Shown here one piece after another: positions 1-10,600 of a DNA stretch of 64,000 nucleotides (the first letter of the stretch is position 1; each line of letters begins with the position of its first letter). The DNA comes from Muricea muricata (taxonomy: Eukaryota; Cnidaria; Anthozoa; Malacalcyonacea; Plexauridae). The DNA lies in contig OY979717.1 of assembly GCA_963855995.1 (NCBI GenBank), positions 64,226,243-64,290,242 of the forward strand. Reading direction: 5' to 3'. A model generated the notes under the pieces. It worked only from the letters and a program-made list of their open reading frames with translations. It was not told the DNA's origin and did not search any database. The translations under genes were made by a program, and so were the position numbers.

Positions 1-430
1 ACCTCTAAATATGACAGCAGCAAATATTTGAAACACTTAAATGTAACGTAAAGAGGACAAAATTTTTGTATAAAAGAATAATTCCTTTGCATGCAAGATT
101 ATGTTCCACACGCCAGTTTAACATGCATTTACTATTAAGCAAATATGTTTTGTATACTAAATTTAACACGCACGGAGAAGAAATGGGGTAAAACATATAG
201 ACACATGCTTTAATATGGTTAAGATTTCATCGCATGTATAACTCTTACGGATTTAAGCAAAAAAACATTGCTTTCGAAAAAAAAACAAGCGAATGTACGT
301 TTCAGACAAAGACTATTTGCATTGCCTTTATGTCTAAAGAAGCATAATAGATTGTTGTGCAGGGGCGGGAAATTGCAAACCTTGTATGACAACGAAAATA
401 TTCCGGTTATCCGAGCAGCGAAACAAATAA
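1..430. other. non-coding flank, presumed separase intron
   Basis: AT-rich sequence with short ORFs on both strands and no recognisable protein. It should be part of the separase intron that continues left of the window. I see no separase protease exon here on the minus strand. Confidence 0.4.
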
Positions 431-754
431 TAGTCAGGAAGTACATTAATAATAGCAGAAACAAAAGAAGGAGTTTTGTGTGTGATTAACACAATTACAG
501 GTAAAACTGAAATGTTCCACAATTTTTGCAAACAGAACTCCCCACTTTTGACATGTAGAATAGATGCGGTATTCATTGACAATGATGACAGCATATTTGT
601 CATTACATGTTCAACAAATCAGATGTCTTTCAACTACAAATTATGGGTGTTCGACCGATCAGGAGAAATTAAACATGATTGCGTTTTGGAGTTTCTTACT
701 TCAAGACATATTGTTGGCAGCGGAATAAATAATAGCAAGGAAGTAGATTATTAA
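431..754 (+). pseudogene. partial duplicate of the propeller-repeat gene
   Basis: From about 452 to 716 this matches 1733-1998 of the downstream 559-aa gene almost base for base. It encodes the same repeats (INTITGKTEMFHNFCKQ, IDAVFIDNDDSIFVIT, YKLWVFDRSGEIKHDC) with a handful of substitutions. The match begins inside a propeller repeat, has no N-terminal helical half and runs into a stop at 752-754 just after the shared HIVG. It is therefore a broken fragment about 1.28 kb upstream of the source gene and in the same direction, as left by a partial tandem duplication. It is not expected to make a folded propeller alone. Confidence 0.75.
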
Positions 755-767
755 ACTCTAGCTATAT

Positions 768-2447
768 ATGTTGTGGGCAATCATATTGTTCAAAATGGGC
801 AATTCACTCAAGATTATACGCTCTGTGTGTATCAGAATAACCACATATTTGAGAATGTCTTCAATATTGACTGGTCTACTGAAGTTAACAATCGGGATAT
901 TGGTAACAAAGTTACGAGATGAAGCTGTGAGACGGCTTTTTGGAGATCCAACGGACGAATCATTTCGCGAGCTTATTTCACGAGAATTAAATGAAATCAA
1001 ATCAAAACTTGATGCACTGTTGAGAAAAGATCTTCTTAGTAGTGTGGAATTTCTTGAAGATGGTATTTGCCATCTTCAGATGTCCATATCGAGAGCGAAG
1101 TCAAGTGCTGAAGAATGGGACTCTGATGAGAGTTTTTCTCTCACCAGAATAGGTCTTGCGACCGCAACAGGAGTTTACGTGATAGCTTCCAAAGAAAGAT
1201 ATGAAAGAGCACAAGAATGTTTCAAAATTGCCGGACAAGAAGCAACGAGAGCGTTCAGTAACTCAGCTTTAGAAATCGACGAAAGAATCCTGGCAACAAA
1301 ACTGCGAATAACGGCTCGAATTTTGGAAGGCATTAATGACTTGGAGTCTGCAGTAAATGCTGGCGTAATGTATCTTGAGAGCCTTCACGATCTCCCGGCA
1401 GTACAAGAAGCATTCTCGGTTTATTTAGATGGAAGCATCAAATCAATCTTTAGTAAAACAAGGAGGCTGCAAATTATTCAGAATGTAACCATGATTAACT
1501 TGGTTTTGTTTGGTTTCGTGAGGAGGTTCACCTGCCTGCCTCGAGATTTGTTTCATTGGCCAAACATAAAGCTAGAAGACGAACGAATATATCAACCTGT
1601 GTTACGAGATCAGAGTATTTCTCTTGACGAATTCGATGTCCACGAAGCACCACCGTTCCAATTTAAGTTTAAGCAAGGGATTGAAATATGTAATGTTGGG
1701 AGCATGGCAGTGGACAGCAAGGGAAATATAATAGCAGAAACAAAAGAAGGAGTTTTGTGCGTGATCAACACAATTACAGGTAAAACTGAAATGTTCCACA
1801 ATTTTTGCAAACAGGATTCCACACTTTTGACATGTAGAATAGACGCGGTATCCATTGACAATGATGATAGCATATTTGTTATTACATGTTCAAGAAATCA
1901 GATGTCTTTCAACTACAAATTATGGGTGTTCGACCAATCAGGAGAAATTAAACATGAATGTATTTTGGAGTTTCTTACTTCGAGACATATTGTTGGCATT
2001 ACTGCACAAATTAAAGCCAGGAACAAGTTGGCTTTAATAAAGAAAGCGGAAGATGAGCATGTCTATGTTTGCGAAGTAAACGGGAAATTGAAATTTAGCT
2101 TTGCCCTGGTGGAAAGATTTGGTCAAGTCTTTCTAAGCAATTCTGATGAAAATGAAATCCTTGTAGGACATGCACAAACTGTCCGTGTTTACACGAACAA
2201 AGGAAATTTAATAAAAACAATTAATCTGCCTGATGGTTACAAAATATATGGTCTGGCATTCAATGAAATCACTAAGAATATTATTGTTGCTTGCAAGACG
2301 ATAAATTGTACGCATGTATTGAGTTATGATCACGAAAGCAATGTGAAAACACTCTCGTTAGGTTTAGATATGTGGTCGTTCAATCTTTGTTCCCATCCAA
2401 AAGGCCTCGTTGCTTTTATTGAAAAAAAAGGAGGTCTGTTCATTTAA
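768..2447 (+). CDS. 559-aa protein: helical N-terminus plus beta-propeller-like repeats
   Basis: Single-exon ORF of 559 codons. Residues 1-50 contain hydrophobic stretches, and residues 50-110 are charged and helical (a KLRDEAVRRLFGDPTDES-type segment). Residues 120-270 look alpha-helical. From about residue 310 there are at least four repeats of about 45 residues of the form 'hydrophobic-x-D-x-x-x-x-I-h-V ... h-x-V-Y/F-D/N-x-x-G', for example AVDSKGNIIAETKEGVLCVI and VRVYTNKGNLIKTINLP. These look like NHL- or SMP-30-type beta-propeller blades. I recall similar uncharacterised proteins from cnidarians but no function. The start is uncertain: Met10 and Met30 are also possible. The gene appears to lie inside a separase intron on the opposite strand, and its intronless structure against that many-exon host could reflect retrocopying. 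Confidence 0.75.
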   Translation: MLWAIILFKMGNSLKIIRSVCIRITTYLRMSSILTGLLKLTIGILVTKLRDEAVRRLFGDPTDESFRELISRELNEIKSKLDALLRKDLLSSVEFLEDGICHLQMSISRAKSSAEEWDSDESFSLTRIGLATATGVYVIASKERYERAQECFKIAGQEATRAFSNSALEIDERILATKLRITARILEGINDLESAVNAGVMYLESLHDLPAVQEAFSVYLDGSIKSIFSKTRRLQIIQNVTMINLVLFGFVRRFTCLPRDLFHWPNIKLEDERIYQPVLRDQSISLDEFDVHEAPPFQFKFKQGIEICNVGSMAVDSKGNIIAETKEGVLCVINTITGKTEMFHNFCKQDSTLLTCRIDAVSIDNDDSIFVITCSRNQMSFNYKLWVFDQSGEIKHECILEFLTSRHIVGITAQIKARNKLALIKKAEDEHVYVCEVNGKLKFSFALVERFGQVFLSNSDENEILVGHAQTVRVYTNKGNLIKTINLPDGYKIYGLAFNEITKNIIVACKTINCTHVLSYDHESNVKTLSLGLDMWSFNLCSHPKGLVAFIEKKGGLFI

Positions 2448-3176
2448 AGAAACAGTGGACTTGGATACGCTAGCTTTGATAGCAAAGGATGTCAGACAAA
2501 TTATTTTTCATGTAATGAAACAATGTACTTGTAGAAATACACTAATTTTGGATAGCAAACGCCATGTTAATGTATCAAGAAAATTACTTTGAAACTCATA
2601 TACAACCCGGGCTGAAAACTCTGCATGTAACTCAACGTTTAACTGATACAGAATCAGTCACTTTTAGGTTTTGTGTTGCTATATTAACTTAAAAATGTAA
2701 AAGGATAGGCTAAATTAGGCTTTGTTCTAAAAATAATTCGATCCATACAAGGGCATGTTTATATGATCCCGGCCAGTACAGTTCCAAAGGACAGTTGCCG
2801 AGGATCCCACTAGTAATGTAAATTCTATTGAGTGTTTGTATGGTCTCGTTTTCATTCCACCTAGGCGGGATGCCGGCATCAGTTGCCGAGATCTCGTCTA
2901 AACGGGACCAAAAAATCGCATACAAACGATCAATCCCAGCTAGGTGGGATGAATTTTGACTTCTGAGCACGCGCAATTGCACTTTATAGCAAAAACCATA
3001 AGACGTCAAGTACTTAAATGGCTTCATCCCGGCAATGTTTTCATAAAAGAGCGGTACCTGGCGATTCAAAGGGCATTGTTTGAAAAGTGCGTCTGGGGCA
3101 CTCTTTTCATCATTTTCCCGACGCGCTCCCGTAAACGGAATACTTCATGTCATTCTTTATATAGATGATAACGCTT
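2448..3176. other. gene-free stretch with repeat-like sequence
   Basis: Downstream of the propeller gene. From about 2740 to 3130 the sequence is GC-richer, with recurring GGGATG and CCGGCA words. A minus-strand ORF (3069-2710) spans it but shows no family motif, and it looks like old repeat sequence rather than a gene. Confidence 0.35.
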
Positions 3177-3354
3177 GATTAGTATAGGAAATTGCACAGT
3201 CCGAGAAGTATTAATGAAAAATCACACGCGTGTTTGGCGAAACGTTTATAATACTGCGAGTGCGAAGTACGAGCGGTATTATCAATATTTCGCCAAACAC
3301 AAGTGTGATTTTTCGTTAATACTGCGAGGACAAGTGTAATTTCCTATTAATATC
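3177..3354. mobile_element. hairpin MITE, about 175 bp
   Basis: Two arms of about 75 bp are inverted copies. The left arm reads TAGGAAATTGCAC, then GTATTAATGAAAAATCACAC and GTGTTTGGCGAAA. The right arm is the reverse complement with a few changes. TA-rich flanks (AGTATAGG / CCTATTAA) fit a TA-targeting Tc1/mariner-type non-autonomous element. It lies in the last separase intron of the window. Confidence 0.7.
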
Positions 3355-3719
3355 ATTTTTTTAAAAAATGTTTCACCGATTTGTTTATGTTTTTAGATTT
3401 AAAAAATCCCGCGCCAAGCGGGGATCGTGATCTGTGCCAATTAATTTTTAATCGGCACACTATGCCGATTAATGATTAATCGGCACAGTTCTTAGCCAAT
3501 CAGAATCGAGCAAACAAAGAAAAATGATATTAAATAACAAAATAAGAGCCTGAGTACAAGGCAGAAGGGCACATAATCACAGCATTATCTTGAAACAACT
3601 GCAAATTGGTGTCTCGTTTTACAAAACAACTGGTCTTTCATACACCAATAGCAGACTGCTTCTCGTTTATGGTACATTGTATATGAAGCCACGTACCATA
3701 TTTCAAAAATAAAAATTAC

Positions 3720-4634
3720 CTCTAGTTGGTTGTCAATTTTGCTTCTTCTGCTCCACCATTCACGTTCAGACTTGATTTTGTTACATTCCTTAAAGTCACG
3801 CATAATTGAAGCGAAATCACTCAAGATGCTTCTGCGAAATATGGATGAAAGATTTCGAACCACACAGTCATTTGTCTAAACGTAAAAGCGATGAGATTAT
3901 AGGTTACGATGATAGTATAGGTATTAATCATGTCCTTGTAACCATATAAGCCATGTGCTAGCAACAGCTGTGATCAAATGTTTGTTTTGGTAAAAAATAA
4001 GAGGATTAATAGAATAGAGATTATTTAATAAAAGTTAGTTATAAAAATTTTAATTTTTCATTTCATTTTTCGGGGTGGTAACGTTATTTGCGTACAAACA
4101 AAAGAACAAGCAAAATACTAACAGAATGTCAATGAAGTTCTGTAGTAAAAAAGACATTGAATGTTCATTTTGATTTCATATGTAAAGTTACATGACAATT
4201 ATGTCTTTCTGTGTCGTGCCGTAAGTGTTCCGGTCGATTTCAACTTGTTTTATACGTCGCATTTCAGTTGCGTCAAATGCAATTCAAACAACAGACAATA
4301 AGATGACTCGCCTAATTATCTATTGTTTAAACCGCATTCGATGGGACTGAAATGCGACTTATAAATTATCCGGTTTAAGCTGTGCTCCCAGGAAATTAAA
4401 ATTAGGGATTTTATACGTGGAATTCTGTTAAGGGCTGGTACATAAAAAAATCGTAAGTAAGACATCCTGTTACCTGGAATTCTTTTTCCATACAATTCCC
4501 TTCATCTTCCTCATTCGGGAAGTTTAACTTTAAAACAAGTGATTGATTATTTCTTCTGAGCCTTGTTACCACAAGATGTTTCACGTTTTCTCTGTCAGGC
4601 GCTTGTACGATGGATAAAGTACACACAGTTAAAT
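3720..4634 (-). CDS. ESPL1: separase exons 18-19, start of the C-terminal domain
   Basis: Exon 18 (4634-4474) encodes LTVCTLSIVQAPDRENVKH and VVTRLRRNNQSLVLKLNFP, the start of the separase pseudoprotease/protease region. Exon 19 (3875-3720) encodes SILSDFASIMRDFKECNK and SEREWWSRRSKIDNQLE, the conserved EWW segment. Exon 17 ends GAA G and exon 18 begins AT TTA, rebuilding an Asp codon. Exon 19 ends at a GTAATT donor in phase 0, so the gene must continue left. Confidence 0.9.
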
Positions 4635-7600
4635 CTAAAACATCGAGCAGTATTTGTGAGCCTCTTTAGGAAAACACAAGGAACGTTTACTCTATAGACC
4701 AGTGTGAAAATAAGAAAAAATTTGTTCGTAAATTCTACAAACACCATATTTAATAGTAAGATTTGTCGTTAGTCTAGCTGATCTGTCCGTAAATGTAAAG
4801 CCTTGGATTAGCTACCAAATAGAAATCCATTTTTATGTTTACCAAAAGTTTACCAAAAATTTGAAAACAAAGTAACTTATATTTTTGCAGTTTGAATGAT
4901 AAAATGGATTTCTATTATGAACACTAGATGTGAGAATGAATTTAGATATGGCACCATTTCAAAAATTTGATGAGTACAGGCAACATTTTAAGAATTTCTT
5001 ACATTTTACAACTGAGCTCTAGTGCTTTTCAAAAAAACAAAATTTTAAGTTTATTTATATCTAAAATAAGTTTATTCAGAATGTATCAAAAAAGTAATCG
5101 AGCTTTGACGTTCTCTGTTTAACCTGATTAAAAATCTATCATACAGGAAACGGGACGAAATCATACAGAAAACATGGGGAAAGCAACGCATAAAATGGTC
5201 ACTGGGTAAATACAGTATACAGTAAGGTCTGTCACAGTAAATACACAGTATAAGGTCATATCTTAACAAGACGCCTGCTAAGGCGTTCACTTCGCCTGCC
5301 AAAACGAAAATGATTAAAAGGCAAGGCAGGGCTGTAACTAGAGAGTTCATTGGGGGGGGGGGGGGGTATACTCACTCTTTGATCATGGACTAAAGGCGTC
5401 TATCAATATTTGCCGTTTTAAAACATTTCTGGAGCAATGTTTCGATAAAGAACCTTCCTGTCCCTGTAGAATTTGCGCTTGATTCTTGTGTAGAAATTTG
5501 TAAATTTGGAAAAAAAGTGGAAACACAACAGAAAATGACGGAAACACGCTCTCAAAACTTCACCGCGATACATCGCTCCTCGCTAAAGTTTCGCGGTGGA
5601 ATTTGTCGTTTTAAAACATTTTGCATGAGAATCTTTGCACGCAAAACCTTCTTGCGGTTTAGATGTTCTAGCATACATGTTAAAATGCGTGTTTTGTTGA
5701 CATATTCCACTAGAAATTGAGTTTAAACGCCGTGTTTAGGTCGGCTCACGCGGTTTGTGCCAGCGGTATCACCCATGAGCGCTGCAACGACTTCTGACAC
5801 CGAAAAAAAAATAATAAAAAGAAAAAAAAAACAGAAACGGGGCGAATTTAAAACTCCGCCTCGCCTACGGCAGGCGGAGTAAAAATGTGAAAAACCGCTT
5901 ACATAAACTTTGTACAGTTTTAACCATAGATATAGTAGGTCTAGATTGCTGACTCATAGTATAATTACTATTGCGTAAGTGTGACCTGTATGATAAATCC
6001 AAGATGGCGCGGGAACCGGGCAAAAAACTATAAGACTCTACAGGGAAATCCATGTTTTTCGCGATTTAAAACGTCTCGTTGCTTGGAATCGCCTCGAATC
6101 AACATTTTTTCCAAACAACTAGTTATTGCGGAAGTTTTGAGCACAATTTGTATAATTTCTGTTGAATTCCTCGTGAAAATCTCGCTCGTGAAATGTGTTG
6201 TGAATTGGTCACTTGGTCAGTTCGAGACATTTGTTGTCCAAAACATGTATTTTTGACCGGCTTTGGCCTCTTGGATGTTATTGTGACCTACAGCTATCCT
6301 AAATCAAACATTTACAAAACGATGGAGCAAGATGTTCGCGTACAAATCGATTATTTGCTTGATTTGTGTGGTGTGTGATTTTCATTTACAATCATGTATA
6401 CTGTAATGCAGTGTCACAGTGTGTCGATGAATCTATGGAGCAAGATGATACATTTTTTGACGTTGCCAATTTGAAAATTATTCTAACGGTATTTGTGTTC
6501 ACTTCATACAATGTCTTTCAGGCTTAATTAGGCTTAATTGGGTTAAATTTGTGCTGAGTGTGTGCAAACTACCCAGACTGAAAAGTTTTATTTTGCGCAT
6601 AAAAGATCCTTTTCACCAGAGAATTTTGCGTAGAAATGTAGAAAACGTCTAGAGTCTAATCAGGTGGTCTGGGTTCAGTTTAGTTGATGACCCTCAGACT
6701 CAGTAAATAAATTTATCATCATCAATTTATCATTATCAATATTGAGCACAGTTGGCAGGTTAGCCTAGATTTTCTGATGATTTGTGCAGATTTCTTCATG
6801 AATTATTAATTTGATTTTATAATGACGACTAATTGTTCATTGGAATATAGCAAATGGGCATTAGAATATTGCTTTAACATACTCGCATGTTTGCAGACTT
6901 TGCTCCAATGTTGTACAAGCTAGCAAGCAGGTGCATGTTGCATTCTATGTACAGTGTATGCAAAAGTATGCTAAAGTTTACCATTATGTTAATTTTAAAG
7001 TAGACACATAGTTTAAATTCAAATAAAAAAAATTCGGTCATTAAACTGTGGACTGTTCAGTTAATTCTACCCACATTTCACACACGATTCACAGGAACGA
7101 AACTTGCAGCTGTAGCACCAGTTTTCGATTATATTTTAGTAATGCATATTACATAATTCAGACAATATTTACTTGATAACCTATCCGTCTTTGAAGTTCG
7201 AAAACAGTACGTTGGCTTGAAGTCGTATCTATGTATGTAGTAAATATTACTAACGTTCAGGTATCACACACCACACAAATCAAGCGAACAATCGATTTGT
7301 ACGCGAAGAGCTTGCTCCATCGTTATGTAAATGTTTAATTTAGGATAGCTGTAGGTCACAATAACACCCAAGAGGCCAAAGCCGGTCAAAAATACATATT
7401 TTGGACCACAAATTTCTCGAACTGACCGAGTGACCAATTCACAACACATTTCACGAGCGAGATTTTCACGAGGAATTCAGCAGAAATTACACAAATAGTG
7501 CTCAAAACTTCCGCAATAATTAGTTGTTTTAAAAAAATGTTGATTCGAAGCGATTCCAAGCAACGAGACGTTTTAAACCGCGAAAAACATTGATTTTCCT

Positions 7601-10600
7601 GTAGAGTCTTATAGTTTTTTGCCCGGTTCCCGCGCCATCTTGGATTTATCATACAGGTCACGCCTCCGATCTATGAGTCAGCAATCTAGACCTACTATGT
7701 CTATGATTTTAACTATGTTCTTTAATTGTAATTTATGTTCTCACCACTGATAGGAAAAAAAACTTGGTCACTCAACCAGTGAAGCTGCGGGAAGTTTAGT
7801 TTAATTCTGCTGCATTGTACACCAACTTGCAGGTTTCGGTAGGCAAACAACTAAGGCGTCTGTATGCGGCATTTTCGATCACTTCAATAAATATTATAGG
7901 TAAAATATTTCACAATCAATGATTTTGTTTTTATTGCTAACAAGGTATCTGAGGTTAGCCGTTTGCCATAAACGTCAATCTTAAGATCTCTATTGTGCAC
8001 TCGTATCTCCCTTGAGGAACGAGTCTGAATACGAGGTTGAGAAACATAAACAATCAGTTGACTTAATACATGTTTCTTAGAAACTAATTACCTTCTGGTA
8101 GCAGCTCCATGGTGCTTCTGAATGATTCCAAAATATTCCCAGCAGATTTTTGAAAACCAACTGCGTTTTTGATGGTCTGTAATTGCAACACTTGATTCAC
8201 ACTGTTTCCTTTATGTATCATCTCTGAATCCCGGGGCTTCAGAAGTTCGTCCTTGTCCAAAACGAAAATATTTTAAGTATAATACAGCCACATGCACACT
8301 ACTTAGAGCAAAGTAGTGTGCGAAATACTCCATACTATCGATACCGGGTTTTGACTGGAAAAGTATCGAATACACGCCACAAATATGGATTGTTTCGATA
8401 CTTTTGAGCCTGCGATTTTTTATTTATTCTGCTCAACAAACGTGTGAAAATGATGGGCAAGTACATATTGATAGAAAAGCGTGAGCTCCCCAGATCACTA
8501 TCTACGATCTCTTTTCGTTTTTGTTAAAAAAGATTTAGATAAATTCTTGCTTATAAAAGGGGAAGATGCAGAGAAGGGGACAGTGGAAATTAGAAGGGCT
8601 TATTATGACATGTATTCTCAATTTTGAAGTACCTATCTAAATTAATCCTTTTAGAAGATCGTTCTCGTGTAGTTCAGTAACACATGGTTTGTACAGGTCA
8701 GTGAGAGTAAAATTAAAGGACGTTTTAAGGACTTTCAAAGCAAACACCAGAAAATTCAAGAACTAAATTCAAGGACAGCTCTAACTGCAACATTGAAACA
8801 CATTCATCGTTGATTTCAGCTAACTTTTCACTGTAATATTCCGAACTTCGTTGCGAAGTTCAAAAGTTCGTTTCAGAATTCACAAGCAGGTTTGTAAACT
8901 AAGCATTTGATTGGTTTCTTTGACTTTAGGGGCCAATCACAGCCTTTGTTTACAAACCGGCTTGCAAATTCTGAAATGAACTTTGGAGCTTTGCAACGCA
9001 CATATGAACTTCGCAACGAAATTCGGAATATTACAGTGAAAAGTGACCTGAAATCGACGATAAAAGTGGTAAGCAATGTCATTGTTCAAAAATAGGTACG
9101 CGCTGCGTACATGTGGGCAGCCTGCAGTGTTTGATAATGGCTATTTCAAAAGCTAAAGTTATTGAAATTAAGTAAATTGGCAAAGTTTACGAAAAATAAA
9201 CATTTAATCACATACAAAACATTACACTTTAAGTAAACGAGTATTACATACATTTTTTTTAAATAAGCATAAACATATTCAAGAAGTTGTGAGGTAGTTA
9301 ATGTGTCAAATACAATTTCGCATACAGTGTACAAAACCTTGACCTGTATGTATACGAAACACAAGAATTCACAGAACAAAATATAGATAATACGAACAAC
9401 CCTTAACACAAGAAGCGTTCTTGTTCCAGGGCGGTACACATCAAGGTCGAAATCTCCGCAGACAATTTTCGTGAAGTTTGAATTTAAAAGATAGTCCAAA
9501 GATCTAGGTTCGGCAAAGTTAAGAAAAGTCAAGATATTCGTCATTTTGTGGCACTTTCACATTATCAGATATATTGACAAAAACATAGTTGCCAAATGTA
9601 TAGATGTTTTTCTTCACTCTAGTTTTTTCAATTGATGAGTATATAAATAGTCCATGACTTTCTCAAAGTTCTCAATGCGTAGGATGGGTACAACGAAGAT
9701 AAACTATGATCGGCTTTTCTGATCCTCTCCAATGAAAGTGAAATTTCGTTGTTGTTTGTTGTTCTCCAAAATACTTCGTTGCTGAGGTTGCACACTGTTT
9801 TAACTTTCTGTGAACCAATTTAATTTTACGCTTGTAGATTAGCATAAATGTCAAAAATTTGAAGATGTCCATAAATTTGATATTAGTGCCATTCATGTTT
9901 TTTGATGAATGCCATTCTCCATGAAGTGTTCTCGTGGTCACCGTATAAATACTGACAGGATCATTTCCAGAATGACCGTCAGGATTTACCTATAAATTTA
10001 GAAATACACAAGGATTATATAGAATTAACAGTTCTTTAAGCAAGCTCACTAAAATATGGCCAGCGGGGTCATACTATTTGTGAAATATCATATCAAAGTA
10101 TAATGTCAACACTTACCTCGAAATCAGTGATATCTCAGTTTAGTTTTGTTGTGATCTTTTAGACAAAAGTGAGGCCATCAGCTCGGTATAACTTCGTAAA
10201 GTATCTCAAATTTGGCAAAATTCTCCTTGCTTCACGTTGTTCGCCATGTATTGTATTTCATGAACAACTTTGAACAAACAAAAATGACGATGTTTTAGGA
10301 CAATCCGGATAGTTGGCGTTTCAAAAGCATTAACGTAACATTTTTTAGACACCAGTGGAGCGATCAGCTTGGTATAATATCGTAAAGTATCTTAAATTCG
10401 GCAAAATTCACCTTCGTTCACGTTCGCCATGCATTCTATCGCTACCTGGTGGCCGGAAGTGATTTTCGCATATATAATTTGCTTCACTTTTGACTATCCA
10501 GTCTAGTACTGGATCAGTACTGCGGACACGAACCCACAGACGATTGTACATTTTACGGTTCTCACATAGTGGGTAGCTACGCATGCGCGGCTACCCACAA

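Noticed and set aside
2710..3069. 119-codon minus ORF
   Set aside because: No family motif, lies in repeat-like sequence, and does not match the separase protease domain expected further left.
5981..7661. Two mirrored 91-codon ORFs as duplicated genes
   Set aside because: They are arms of a foldback element with no domain, so mirrored coding is expected from the repeat.
9146..9544. 132-codon minus ORF in separase intron 16
   Set aside because: Mostly Phe/Leu/Val-rich from AT-rich DNA, with no motif or splice context. Does not fit the separase frame.
9672..9980. Minus ORF with an upstream AG that could be a terminal exon
   Set aside because: Joining it to exon 15 gives an immediate stop. 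The 37-nt exon 16 solves the phase exactly instead.
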